Shown: positions 35,900 to 46,600 of the stretch, piece after piece
Position numbering within the stretch: the stretch's first letter is position 1
Layout of the letters: the number at the start of each line of letters is the position of its first letter
From: Pyrus communis
Taxonomy: Eukaryota > Streptophyta > Magnoliopsida > Rosales > Rosaceae
Direction: 5' to 3'
Length of the DNA: 64,000 bases
NCBI RefSeq assembly: GCF_963583255.1
Contig: NC_084816.1
Coordinates: 16,479,100 to 16,543,099 of the forward strand
Made by a program: the position numbers and the translations under genes
The notes under the pieces: generated by a model
Told to the model about the DNA's origin: nothing
The model's database searches: none
The model's input: only the letters and a program-made list of their open reading frames with translations

Positions 35900-38019
35900 T
35901 GGTTCAGTTAATCCTATTAGGCTATTGTTAGATCAATTAAAAGAGTGTTTTAGCCTATTGATAGTGTATTGTCTTATATACTTTCTCATTGTTAGATCAG
36001 TTGTGATTCTGTGTAGTTCATCTTTCTAGGTGTAAAATTGTTCATACAATCTCACTTTTTCATCTAATTAGTGAGCCCAAAAAGAAAATTTTTAACATTT
36101 TAAATCCTAATTATCTCCATTTCAGCCAATGCATATTTTTTCCACCTAAAAGTCTTTGATGCATGTCCTTATTTTTTTTTTTTTTTTTAAGTATTGAAAC
36201 ATACATTGTTTGAAATTTGTTGAGTGCTTGAAACTTTAGAAGTTAAGTCTTTCATTCCTTCCTCCTCCACCTCTTCATCCTTGCTAGACCGCGAATTGAA
36301 ACTAAAAGTTGCTCATCCAAATCAATTTCAGTTCACTCAAATCGTTAGAACCCTAAAACCCAAATTTCTCCAGATCATTCCAAAATTCAACGTCAAACAC
36401 AAAACCCAGATCCCTAAACTCACTTGATAACGTGTCAAAGGTTGGGTACTAGGTCGAAATTTTGTTGGATAGGAACCCATAAACAAATATGAGGAAGTAT
36501 GTGAATCATCACTCAACAAGGGTGATTGGTGATAGAAATTGGGTTATTCCATTCATTACTGGCTTTATCATATTCATTACCCTTTTTTCTTAAAAGGGTT
36601 TTGGCTTTGGAAGGAGATGGAGATCGGTGACAATGATCGGAGTTCGTCGCTCTATGGATGATCCCAGTTTAGCGCTGGTTTTCAACACCGGTGATTTGTA
36701 GGGTTTTGGGGGCGTGAATTTTTGGGGATTTCGTTTGGATTTCTGGGTAGGCAGCTGTCACCTCTATTCAACTTAAATTTATTTCCCTTTTTTTTTTCTC
36801 AAATTTGTTTGATGGAAAGATTGTTTTATCCTTTACTAAACAGTTGTTAGGATTAATAGTTTTGATTTCTTTTGAATTTATTTTTTATTTTATTTTGAAG
36901 CCCGGAATTTTGGAAGGACTGTCTATGTACACCAGATGCTCCTGACATTTCAAAAAAGGTAACTTCCCAAACACTGATGTTTCACTTTTTTACTGGTATA
37001 TGTAATCCATTGAGTTATGTAACTTTATTAATATTCGTTTACCATGCAAGTTAAATTGTTTTTTTTTGGTTTGTCAATAATTTTTCTTTTCTACTCTACA
37101 TCCTGGATTAAGAGGTTGCCATGTCAAGGAGTTCAAGTTTTGCTTAATAGATAACAGTTGTTTTTAAGCTTAGGCTGTAATTTGTATGGTCTTGATCATG
37201 TCTTTTATTTTGGTGGCAGTTAGGTGTCACTAGGTGGTCTACTAAAGCAGTTAGGTGTCACTAGTGTCACTAGGTGTCACTAGGTTGATTGGTGGTGGGG
37301 AATTGTAGAGGGATATGGTAGACATAAGTATAATTGGAATGGATACAAGAGGCTCTTTCAGATGGTACATGCCTGTTTTATATAAATACCTTTTTTTCAC
37401 TTGCAGAAGCTTTTTTCTCTCAATGGGCATATAAACACCTGTGGTTAATTGTTTTGCAATCTTTGTGGTCATTTTTATTCTTTCCATGGTTTCCTGTAAT
37501 GCTTGGCAAAGTTTTGAGATTTAGTCTCTCCAATGTGGGAACCAAGGAACTCACTTCCCCTTCATGCTCTGAATTCACACTCAGTCTGGAGATTATATAA
37601 TCATTTGGGCATGGTTTCTCTCAGGATAAAGCTTCTGTCTGGCTATATATATGGAATTGGGTTTGTGTAATTAATGTCAAATAATTGAGTTCAACATAGT
37701 TATATTCCTTGGCTTAAGTTTTCATCTTTCTTCCTTCGTTTTTCAAAAGAGGTTAATTTTATACTCAGTTTTTAAGAATTATGTATGGTAGTTGTTAAAT
37801 AATTGGGGCATTTGAAAGTCCTTGCTTCTGTAATTGTGAGATGATTATTGTGTTTCGCTTTATTTAATTATAATATAGGGGTGATGGAAAATTTAATTTA
37901 TGCAGGTGTTTTCATTTTTCTTCCTAGCTATCAATTTGGTTTTGCACATGATGCCAAAAAGAACTAGGAATAGCAAAAGAAATTAGATGGTACAAGATCA
38001 TACTTCTAGAAGTCCCCGC
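35900..38019. other. Intergenic, intron-like stretch, no gene recognised
   Basis: T-rich, intron-like sequence with isolated short frames (36224-36427, 37334-37600) and no known domain. A small direct repeat of aggtgtcacta lies at about 37220-37285. It may be the body of the Helitron whose 3' end follows. Confidence 0.4.
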
Positions 38020-38042
38020 AGTGGAGCGCGGGCATTTTTGCT
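38020..38042 (+). mobile_element. Helitron-like 3' terminus
   Basis: Hairpin cccgcagtggagcgcggg (about 38017-38034), spacer catttttg, then CTAG followed by T. It matches the hairpin-plus-CTRR rule and resembles the terminus at 29083-29110. The 5' end of this element was not located. Confidence 0.5.
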
Positions 38043-38802
38043 AGTGTACTCGAAAAGGCTTATAAGGTAAGACCACCTTATCCTTGGAAACAAATTTCTT
38101 TTTTAATTTAGAATCTGGTTTTCATGCATTTTATTTTCATGTTGTTTTTGCTGGTGTGTTTAGTTGCTTCATTATGCTTGTTCCTACTTTTCCTTCGGAG
38201 GACGTCAAAAACCTGTTTGTTGTGGTTTAGGAAAAAACAATTTATGATTAGATACATTCTCTATATGTCTTGAGGTGCAAGTGTAGTTTTTTTCCTCATC
38301 TTTCCTCCATTATGAAGTTGCTCTCCTCATATTGTTCTGGTCATTTCATATTATCCCCTATGCTACCACCTTACATTATGTTAATGTTCCGTTGATTACA
38401 AATTATGCACTTCATTCCTGACCAGTAAAACGCTCTGCCTTGGTTCGATCAACGTTTAGGCTCTTGACATAAAACTAAATGCAATCTATGTCATTGGGTA
38501 TGGAGGATGTTCTTCCCGCATATATTGGGATTGAGCATGCAACTATTATTTCATAGTTGGAATCTGTCTCATATGACCCTTTGTTTCTGGACAATTGATG
38601 GCTGTATGCACCTTGTCCATGTCACCAAGCCGTACTCGCCAAGTTTTAACTCCCCATTTCTTGTAGATGACAGCTCTCATTGAAGGAGAGTTCTCTCTAC
38701 CCCAACTCCTTTTTTTTTATGACAAGGCTAATAATTGTTTCGTCCTTTTTGGGGTTTTTGTTCTTTCCAAAATTAAAAGCTGAACAAACGGTACCTAATT
38801 CA
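38043..38802. other. Intergenic stretch, nothing recognised
   Basis: No coding domain, RNA gene or terminal repeat recognised. Confidence 0.4.
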
Positions 38803-39056
38803 TGAAGGTTGATACGTTTCTTAGTATTTGACACTTTGTTGGTGTCCGGACGTTTACGGACATGTTTGATCCCTGCCAGTGAAAACGGTTGTTTTTTATG
38901 AAACAGAGACTCTGGCAGTTGGGAAACCCGTAGTAGCCAATGCTGTGCTCTTCTCCAATTACTCAATGGAGGAGTTCTGTGCTGTGTCTATTGTCAGAGA
39001 GGTTGGTACAGTTAAGTTACAGATGAGACAACTCATTGTTATTATGGTATCGTAAA
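38803..39056 (+). pseudogene. Duplicated HMA5-like ATPase fragment
   Basis: Matches 1-275 of the window, minus about 60 bases. Reads YETETLAVGKPVVANAVLFS and then MEEFCAVSIVRE, so here even the phosphorylated Asp of DKTGT is lost (FYETET), and the second Thr is not followed by the usual Leu-Thr. It keeps MEEFCAVSIVRE, which the first copy has lost. It joins BAM9 exon 1 flanking sequence directly at about 39056. Confidence 0.8.
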
Positions 39057-39111
39057 CAGACTGTGCAACTCAAAAGAAAACGGAAAAAACCCGTAATTGT
39101 GTGAGATAAAC

Positions 39112-39363
39112 CTGAGAATACTGTTTCCGGCAAGGGATGGGCTGCAGTGAGTGAAGAGACCTTTTTAAAGACGGCAAGGGTCGAAACGTTTTGGAGGAGG
39201 TTTCGGCGGTTGGGCTTGTCGTCGAAACTGACTTCCTTGAAGCAGAAGAAGCTCCTCCTCGCTGTTGTGCATTTGCAGACGACTGCCATTGTCCGACATT
39301 GCCATCAATCACAGAGAATCTCTTAGCGATAGAGAGAGCAACTCCCAGTGTTTGTAATTTCAT
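39112..39363 (-). pseudogene. Isolated first exon of a BAM9-like gene
   Basis: An open 84-codon exon from the ATG at 39361-39363 to a plausible donor (CAG/GTTTAT on the - strand at 39112). It is rich in Ser, Thr, Arg and Gln and poor in acidic residues (for example SSASRKSVSTTSPTAETSS), like a chloroplast transit peptide. It matches the split first exon of copy A but lacks the hAT insertion. No downstream exons follow: the sequence continues into the ATPase fragment, so it is an orphan exon. Confidence 0.7.
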
Positions 39364-39405
39364 TTGCAACTGAAATGTACTGACGGACTTCTTGTGTTGT
39401 GGTAT

Positions 39406-39619
39406 TTTTTGGTGGAAGAGGATCCTCTACTGATCTCAGGATAGGGATCCTCCTGACCAACCCATCAAGACCGTTCAAATTTAATTCAGCAGCTCCAATT
39501 ATTATGACTTTAAGAGGGACTCCTGTTTGGAGTCATTGGATTAAATTTGAATGGTCCGGATGGGTTGGTCAGGAGAAGCCCCATCCTGAGCTCAGGAGAG
39601 AATCCTCTTCCACCAAAAA
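39406..39619. mobile_element. MITE with long inverted ends
   Basis: About 214 bp; tttttggtggaagaggatcc at the left pairs with gaatcctcttccaccaaaaa at the right, and inner arms (gatcctcctgaccaaccc / gggttggtcaggag) also pair. It sits exactly where BAM9-derived and RLK-derived sequence meet. The target duplication is unclear. Confidence 0.75.
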
Positions 39620-39639
39620 CATCCTTACCACTGATTGCT

Positions 39640-39755
39640 CACTTGCAAGTTGCAACTGGGTTGGTACGCCACCTTCAAGTCGTGGCCTTGAATCTCTCTT
39701 ACATCGCGGTCACCGTTCCTCCTCACCTACCTACGCTATCAGCAAAAAAATGAAT
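39640..39755 (+). pseudogene. LRR N-terminal cap and first-LRR relic
   Basis: Reads SCNWVG, then after a small deletion VVALNLSYIAVTVPPHLPTLS, clearly the cap and first LRR of the RLKs here (CNWIGVTC, TALNLSHMGLVGVIPPHLGNLS). It then goes straight into the promoter repeat (ctatcagcaaaaaaatgaatgg). Confidence 0.7.
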
Positions 39756-39832
39756 GGTTTGTGTTTGATATGTTAAAAAATCTGTCTCCTCACCTTGACA
39801 GAAGCCGGGCAAGTATTAAGTCGTTCACACGA

Positions 39833-40084
39833 GTGTTGGTAACACCAACTTGTTTCCCTATTTATGTGAATGTAATGAGTTCTAGTTTTCGATCGAATTT
39901 ATACCGACAGACGAAAACTACTACAATTAAGGAGAGAAGTCGTTTCCTACTATTAAAAGTGTTGTCGATGATACACTGCTTGTGTTGTATCTATATGATG
40001 ATTATGGCTCAAATCACTAGTGACCCTCAAAACATCTTGACCGCCAACTGGTCCTCTGCCTCCAATTCTGACATTTCCAACTAG
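39833..40084 (+). pseudogene. RLK 5' end relic
   Basis: Matches the upstream region and exon 1 start of RLK1: a leader with cgatcgaatttataccgac, then VLSMIHCLCCIYMMIMA joined to QITSDPQNILTANWSS. Relative to RLK1, 27 codons are missing in frame, removing the end of the signal peptide and the start of the N-terminal cap. It ends in a TAG at 40082-40084 within the cap. No LRR or kinase exons follow. Confidence 0.8.
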
Positions 40085-41223
40085 GTTGGCGTTAAGAAAT
40101 ATTATAAAGACAAATCTCGTTTCATCCTTGTAATTCTATGCTGTTTGTTTTGATTGAGTGTGAACTGAAGACTACAATTCCACTTTTGCGCATCTTCAGC
40201 TATGTGCACAAAATGGATAGAACTCGTCGGCTAGCAGCAGCACATATTATTAAGAAAGGATCAGTTTTGGGTTTCTTGTAATGTAATCATTTGCCTACAT
40301 TAGTGGAGCAATTAGTGCTGATGGTGGAACACTAAGTGCTGATAGTAGAGCAAGCAATTAGTGGAGTTGGTAGCAATAGCGGAATCAGGAATTATTTGGT
40401 GGGCGGGCTACTAAAATTATTACTTTTAATTAAACTACCAATACCTTTTTAAACCCAATTTACTACCTAAACTACTTTCACAAACCCAATTCAATATAAA
40501 TTTATCTTTACACCTATTTAGAAAATAAAAACCCAAAATCAATATTCTGCCACTCCTAAGTGGTACACATCACTCAATCTTTTATGAGATTAGCATCGAA
40601 CAACACTGCCAGCCATAACATTCATTTTAAGTGTTCATTGAATTTTTCCACATCAAAGTTGATGGAGACGAAGATTATCTCAAACTCTGTCTTCCACTCT
40701 AAGCATTTCATAAAGGCTCACCAGCTGAGGGTAGCCTTCCAATGCCTACACCAATTTGTAGAGAAGTAGAGGCACACATTATATGACAGTAAGGGTACCT
40801 AATAATCTCACAAACAAAACAAGATTATGTTTTGATAATCAAGAGAAACATTTCACCTCTAAAAATGAAGGCATATTTTCTATGCCTGCTTGAACCTCAT
40901 GTTCCTATATTTTCATGGTTAAAATATTTTCAACATCCAACAACCGAATTAAATTATGAAAAAATAATATTGATTGGAACAAGAGGAAGAAGGGGAAGCT
41001 TTTGGAGGCTACACATTTTTTTTAAATTTAAAATCCCATATATGTTTCTACTAGTAATTATACTTTCGAAAATGTGCTGATTTTGTTCCTAAATCCTAAA
41101 AAAATTGAAATCAAACTTGGATAAATCGATTCATACTTTAGTTTGATCATTGTTCAGAAAGAGCTTGTTTTTCTCTATGTTAGGGTTTGATTATTGGTTG
41201 TAGATTATTAATAAATTTTAGTT
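40085..41223. other. Intergenic stretch with a copied RLK-upstream scrap
   Basis: 40150-40245 repeats the segment seen at 1656-1735 (gaactgaagactacaattcc, agaactcgtcggctagcag). The remainder is AT-rich with no recognised coding; 40310-40375 has short repeats of caattagtgctgatggtgg type. Confidence 0.5.
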
Positions 41224-41232
41224 TTATTAATT

Positions 41233-42232
41233 GGGTTATTATACAAGATGGTATCTGAGATTTGCATAATCAATATAAATGGTCTCTGAGATTTGCATGA
41301 TCAATAGAAATGGTCCCTGAGATTGAAAATCAATAGGAATGGTCCTTGAGATTGTCTACCATCCATGATTTTGGTCATTCCGTTAAAAATGATTTTGGGC
41401 AATTTTCAAAGCTTTGTAACTCAATCGTTTCTTAACCAAATTCGACCCATAATATATCAAAATGAAGATAGGAAAGTGTAGAATAAGATTATACCTATTT
41501 GGAAGTTCAATGGTTGCCGGAGATGGCCGGAAAATAGCCTAAAAGGTGACTGGTTCGCGGGAAAACTGGAAAACTCGACAAAAACTGGGTAAAATTTAAA
41601 CGTTCATAACTTCTTCAATACTCAACCAAATCGAGTGATTCAAAAACAAAAAAAATACTTCTTGACGAGACGAAGAGAATTGTACCTTTTTCTAAGGCTA
41701 ACTTGCCGTGGTTTGGTTGGACAATGGCTCAAAAGTGGCTAACCATCTTTGAGTTAGCCACTTTCGAGCAGCTTTACAGCCAAACCACAGCGATTTAGCA
41801 GTAAAAAAAAGATACCATCCTGTTCTTCTGGTCAAGAATTATGATTTTCGTTTTTGAATCAATTGATTTCGTTGAGTATTGAATTAGTTATGAACGTTTA
41901 AATTTTACCCAGTTTCCGGCGAGTTTTCCAGTTTTCCCGCAGACCAGTCACCTTTCAGGCTATTTTCTGATCATCTCTGGCAATCATTGGGCTTCCAAAT
42001 AGGTATAATCTTGTTCTACACTTTTGTATCTTCATTTTGATATATTATGGGTCGAATTTGGTTAAGAATCGATTGAGTTATGAAACTTTGAAAATTGCTC
42101 AAAGAGTTTTTAACGGAAGAACCAAAATCATGGATGGTGGACAATTTCAGGAACCATTTCAATTGATTTTCAATCTCATGGACCATTTATATTGATTATG
42201 CAAATCCCAGGAATCATTTTGTATAATAACCC
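41233..42232. mobile_element. Mutator-like long-palindrome element
   Basis: 1,000 bp forming one long imperfect palindrome centred near 41735, arms of about 480-500 bp. Left end gggttattatacaagatggt pairs with the right end attttgtataataaccc. Internal pairs include aattcgacccataatatatc with gatatattatgggtcgaatt. Flanked by the perfect 9-bp duplication TTATTAATT (41224-41232 and 42233-42241), typical of Mutator-like elements. No transposase coding. Confidence 0.85.
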
Positions 42233-42241
42233 TTATTAATT

Positions 42242-43230
42242 TCATCTTGTACTAAATAGTAATTAAGTAATAGGGTATAAAAGACAATTCATATTTAAAA
42301 TTTAAGTTCAATGTAGAGAGAGAATATATGAGATCAAATAAAGTTTAAGTTGGTAGAGCAATCAGTGCGCACCAGACGGTGGAACTTTAGTGGAATAAGT
42401 TAGGTCCAAGTCCTCCTTACTTCAGCAATTAGTGCGCACCAGACACTGGATATTATATATATTATCCAGTGGAAAGGATCATAATCAGGTCAAACGAAGC
42501 TCCATAGGCTTCCGTGCATAGCTCAGCGCCTAAGAAGCCCATCGGCTGTTCAACTTCCTATTCCCGATGCCACCAGCTGCTCCCCAGCTACATTCGAGCT
42601 CCCAGCAGATACCCAACAGTTCGACCCAACAAACCTTGACGACCTTCTTTTGTGGTTTTCTTTATTCGGATATTATAAATTTCTTTCGACTTGTACGGAC
42701 ATTCAAATATATATTATAAATAAATAATTTCTTTGTTTATAATTTAATTAAAATAATTACAAAAAATAATCAAAATATGTAATTAAAAAAAACATATATA
42801 AATAAAGAGATAAAAAAAACAAAACAAAAAAAACCTTTTCCCAACGAAAGATCTTCGACGCATAAGATTAAAAGCAAGGAAAGCTTTCGTCGTGCATCTG
42901 CTTTGAGTACTTGTGTCCGTATAGTCTGGTGTCGATTCGGTGTGCTTATACTCTTACAAATATAATCACCATGACCGAACTTGGCACCGACGATCCGTAA
43001 ACTTCGCAGAACTAGTAGCCTTGTCTTCAGGCTCGAGAACCCGAAGGCCGAGACGTGTTCCTTCCTCGGCCACAGTTGTAAGATCAAGAAGTCAGTAGCA
43101 CTTTCAACGCAGTATCAAAAATTTTACTCATCGGCCGACGAGTTGGCATGCCCCACACACAACCGAAGGACGTAGTTAGCTTATTAATTATTCGGCCTGC
43201 ATGCCATGTAAACTTAGTAGTTTTTAGGGC
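42242..43230. other. Intergenic; possible LTR remnant at about 42840-43200
   Basis: 42340-42440 has a direct repeat with agtgcgcaccagac. The 42840-43200 part is GC-richer and LTR-like in wording (ctcggccacagttgtaagat, cggccgacgagttggcat) but has no defined ends or coding domain. Weak call. Confidence 0.3.
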
Positions 43231-43234
43231 CAAC

Positions 43235-43620
43235 AATTTGATATGTAAAAAATCCAAATCACAAGTCTTCGTTTGACTAGTCGAAGTCTCCTCACTTCGA
43301 CATAGAAGCCGGACTTAGACTATTCCTCCTCGCCTAGCTAAGCTATCAGCAAAAAAATGAATGGTGTGTGTTTGATTGAGAAAACATCCAAATCACAAGT
43401 CTTCTTTTGACTAGTCTAAGTCTCCTCTCTTCGATGTAGAAGCCGGGGAAGTCTAAGTCTTGCACAAGGTTTGCTAACACAACTTGTTTCCCTATTTTAT
43501 GTGAATATAATGAGTTCAAGTTTTCTATCGAATTAAAGACGAAAGACGAAAGCTAATAGAATTAAGAAGAGTATATATACACTGCGTACATACAGAGGAG
43601 AGAAGTCATTTCCTACTGTC
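43235..43620 (+). promoter_or_regulatory. RLK2 proximal promoter with tandem repeat
   Basis: The same two-unit repeat as upstream of RLK1 (units start at about 43239 and 43368; aatcacaagtcttcgtttga and aatcacaagtcttcttttga). Here it is not interrupted by a retroelement. It also has an extra agtatatatacactgcgtac stretch (43569-43588), containing a TATATA that could act as a TATA box, which RLK1 lacks. Confidence 0.5.
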
Positions 43621-43623
43621 AAA

Positions 43624-46600
43624 ATGTTGTCGATGATACACTGCAGGTTTTATATATATATGACGATTATGGCTAATTACTTTACTGCAGGTGCATTAGC
43701 AATAGCTCATACCAATTTCAACACAGATCAGTCTGCGCTTCTTGCTCTCAAAGCTCACATCACTAGTGACCCTCAAAACATCTTGACCGCCAACTGGTCC
43801 TCTGCCTCCAATTCCAACATTTGCAACTGGGTTGGCGTTACCTGTGGTGCTCGCCACCACAGAGTCACGGCCTTAAATCTCTCATACATGGGTCTTGCCG
43901 GAGTTATTCCTCCGCATCTAGGCAACCTCTCATTTCTCGTTGAGTTGGGCCTCATGAATAATAGTTTTCATGGTCCCCTACCCCAAGAACTGTCTCGTTT
44001 GCGCCGGTTGAAGAAGATTAACTTTGGAAACAACAACTTTATGGGAACCATTCCTTCGTGTTTTGGGTCATTCGCTAAACTTCAGTCCTTCGGATTGCAC
44101 GGTAATAGCTTCTCTGGTTTCATACCCGCTGCTATCTGCAACTTATCTACGCTCGAAATAATTAATCTAAGCAGGAACCAACTATCGGGTACGTACATAC
44201 CACCAGTACCTAGGAATATAAATTAACGATTGCTTGCTTCATCATTACATTTTGATATATTTGTTACATTTTAACATCTATATAAGATGTATAACAATCA
44301 TCTCGTTTGGTTTCTTTTTTTTTTGTTTTTTTCCTTCTTTTTTGTTGGCATGCATGCACATATTTAACAGGCAGCATACCCAGAGAAATAGGCAACTTAA
44401 CAATGGTGAAGAGCATATACCTTGGCCACAACAAGTTCGAAGGTATACTGTATGCCTTAGGTTTTGTTACATGTATACTAGCAGATGCTCACACACATTG
44501 TGTGTGAACAATTTCATTTCATTTTATTTTTGTTACATGTATTCTAAAAAAAGAAATCAATTATGAAAATTGGGACAATGATGAGCAGTTTCTTCTAAAG
44601 TAGGCATGTTTTTTATTTACTATTTTATTTTATTTTTAATTTTTTTAATAGGGCATGCTATAGTGACCCGGCTGTGAGGTTGCCGTAAATAACAACAAAA
44701 GTTATGTTCATGTAATTACTAAATTGCCCATATATATATATATATATATATATTTTTTGTGCAGTTTTGGTGTGAGTGTTAAAATTGTAATTTCATATAG
44801 TTTTGGTTGAGAGCGAGTTCTATTAATAGGTACTAGGTAATTTAGAGACAAGCCCCTTCTTAGCAGGAATCTCGTTCCACTTTAGCAAAAATGAAATGAG
44901 AGGACTATCATAGGAATCATATATTTGATGTGTAAGACCCTCATATTCTGAAGCAAAAAAGAGAATATATATAGTGAGTACATGGTCATTATAATGTTAT
45001 TCCACTTTTGCTACAGTAGAACGAGATTCCCAGTAAAAAGCTATTCCTATATATGTTTACATGATTTTAACAATATATTCGGATTTATTTATAGAACTTC
45101 CAAATGAGATGGGCAGTTTAGGTCAGCTGGAGGAGTTGTTTGTGCTGTACAATGCCCTAAAAGGCTCTGCTCTTGTGCCTGTCCTCAACATATCTTCTTT
45201 GACTTATTTGATTCTATACGAAAACAACATGAGTGGCAGTCTTCCGGACAATATATGTGAGCATCTTCCGAGTATTCGACAGTTTAATTTGGGTAAAAAC
45301 CAACTTGACGGTCTGATTCCCTCCAAACTGTGGCAATGCAAAGAGCTTCGTGAATTGGTATTAGAGTATAACAATTTCCGTGGAAGCATACCCAAAAGTC
45401 TTGGCAATTTGACATACTTAACCAGTATTTATCTTGGTTCCAATAATTTAACAGGTAATAAATTTGGGGGCGTTTCATAATCAATTTGTTTTTAGTTTTT
45501 AGTTAAACTGAAAGTTAATGCAAACGTGCTAAAATTGTGACAGGTACAATACCAGATGAGATTGGTAATCTTCCACAGTTACAGATGTTGGGAGTGGATA
45601 ATAATAATCTCAATGGCGTCATCCCATCCAAACTCTTCAATCTTTCCACGATAAGAAGAATAGGGCTTTCTATTAATCAGCTCTCAGGTAGCCTCCCAGC
45701 AAACATAGGGCTTAGCGTTCCAAACCTAGAAATCCTTGATGTATCCAAAAATAACCTCGTGTCCGGACTACTCCCTAACCTCTCCAATGCTTCCAAGCTC
45801 AGGGTGCTAGACATGAGCACAAACTCATTTACCGGGTTTCTTCCTAACACGCTCTGTTCCTTGAAGAACCTTGAGTATCTTTTATTGTACTTGAATAATT
45901 TAACAATTGATGCTTCTACTCCACAAGCAGCAAGCATTCTCTCTTGCTTGTTTAATCTTAGAAATTTGACAAGATTAGACTTGGGAGATAATCCACTAAA
46001 CAGCACAATACCAGCTTCTCGAGGGAATCTCTCTGCGTCACTCCTATATGTTGATTTAATTAGTTCCAACATCAGGGGTAACATTCCAGTTGATATTGGC
46101 AACTTGAGCAGCTTGATATCATTAAACCTGGTAAACAACCAGTTGAGTGGGGCAATTCCAACTTCAATACAAAGGCTACAAAATCTCCAGGGTTTGTATT
46201 TGAAGGATAACGAACTACGAGGACATATCCCATATGAACTCTGCCAACTAAAAAACCTAGCCGAGTTAATTTTGGGTGGTAATCGGCTCTCTGGTTCTAT
46301 TCCTTCCTGCTTGGGTACTTTGGCCGTAGCTCTAAGATATTTATCGTTAGGGTCCAATTTGTTAACTTCAAAAATACCATCTTCCTTGTGGGAACTCAAG
46401 TATATATTGCACCTAAACTTGTCATCCAATTCTCTAGTTGGACCACTCTCAGAAGACATCGGAAACTTGAAAGATGTCGTGGGTATGGACTTGTCAAATA
46501 ACCATTTCTCTGGAAACATTCCCGGCAGCATTGGGGGTCTTCAGAATATGATTGATTTCTCCTTGGCAAACAATTATTTAGAAGGCCCTATTCCCAGTTC

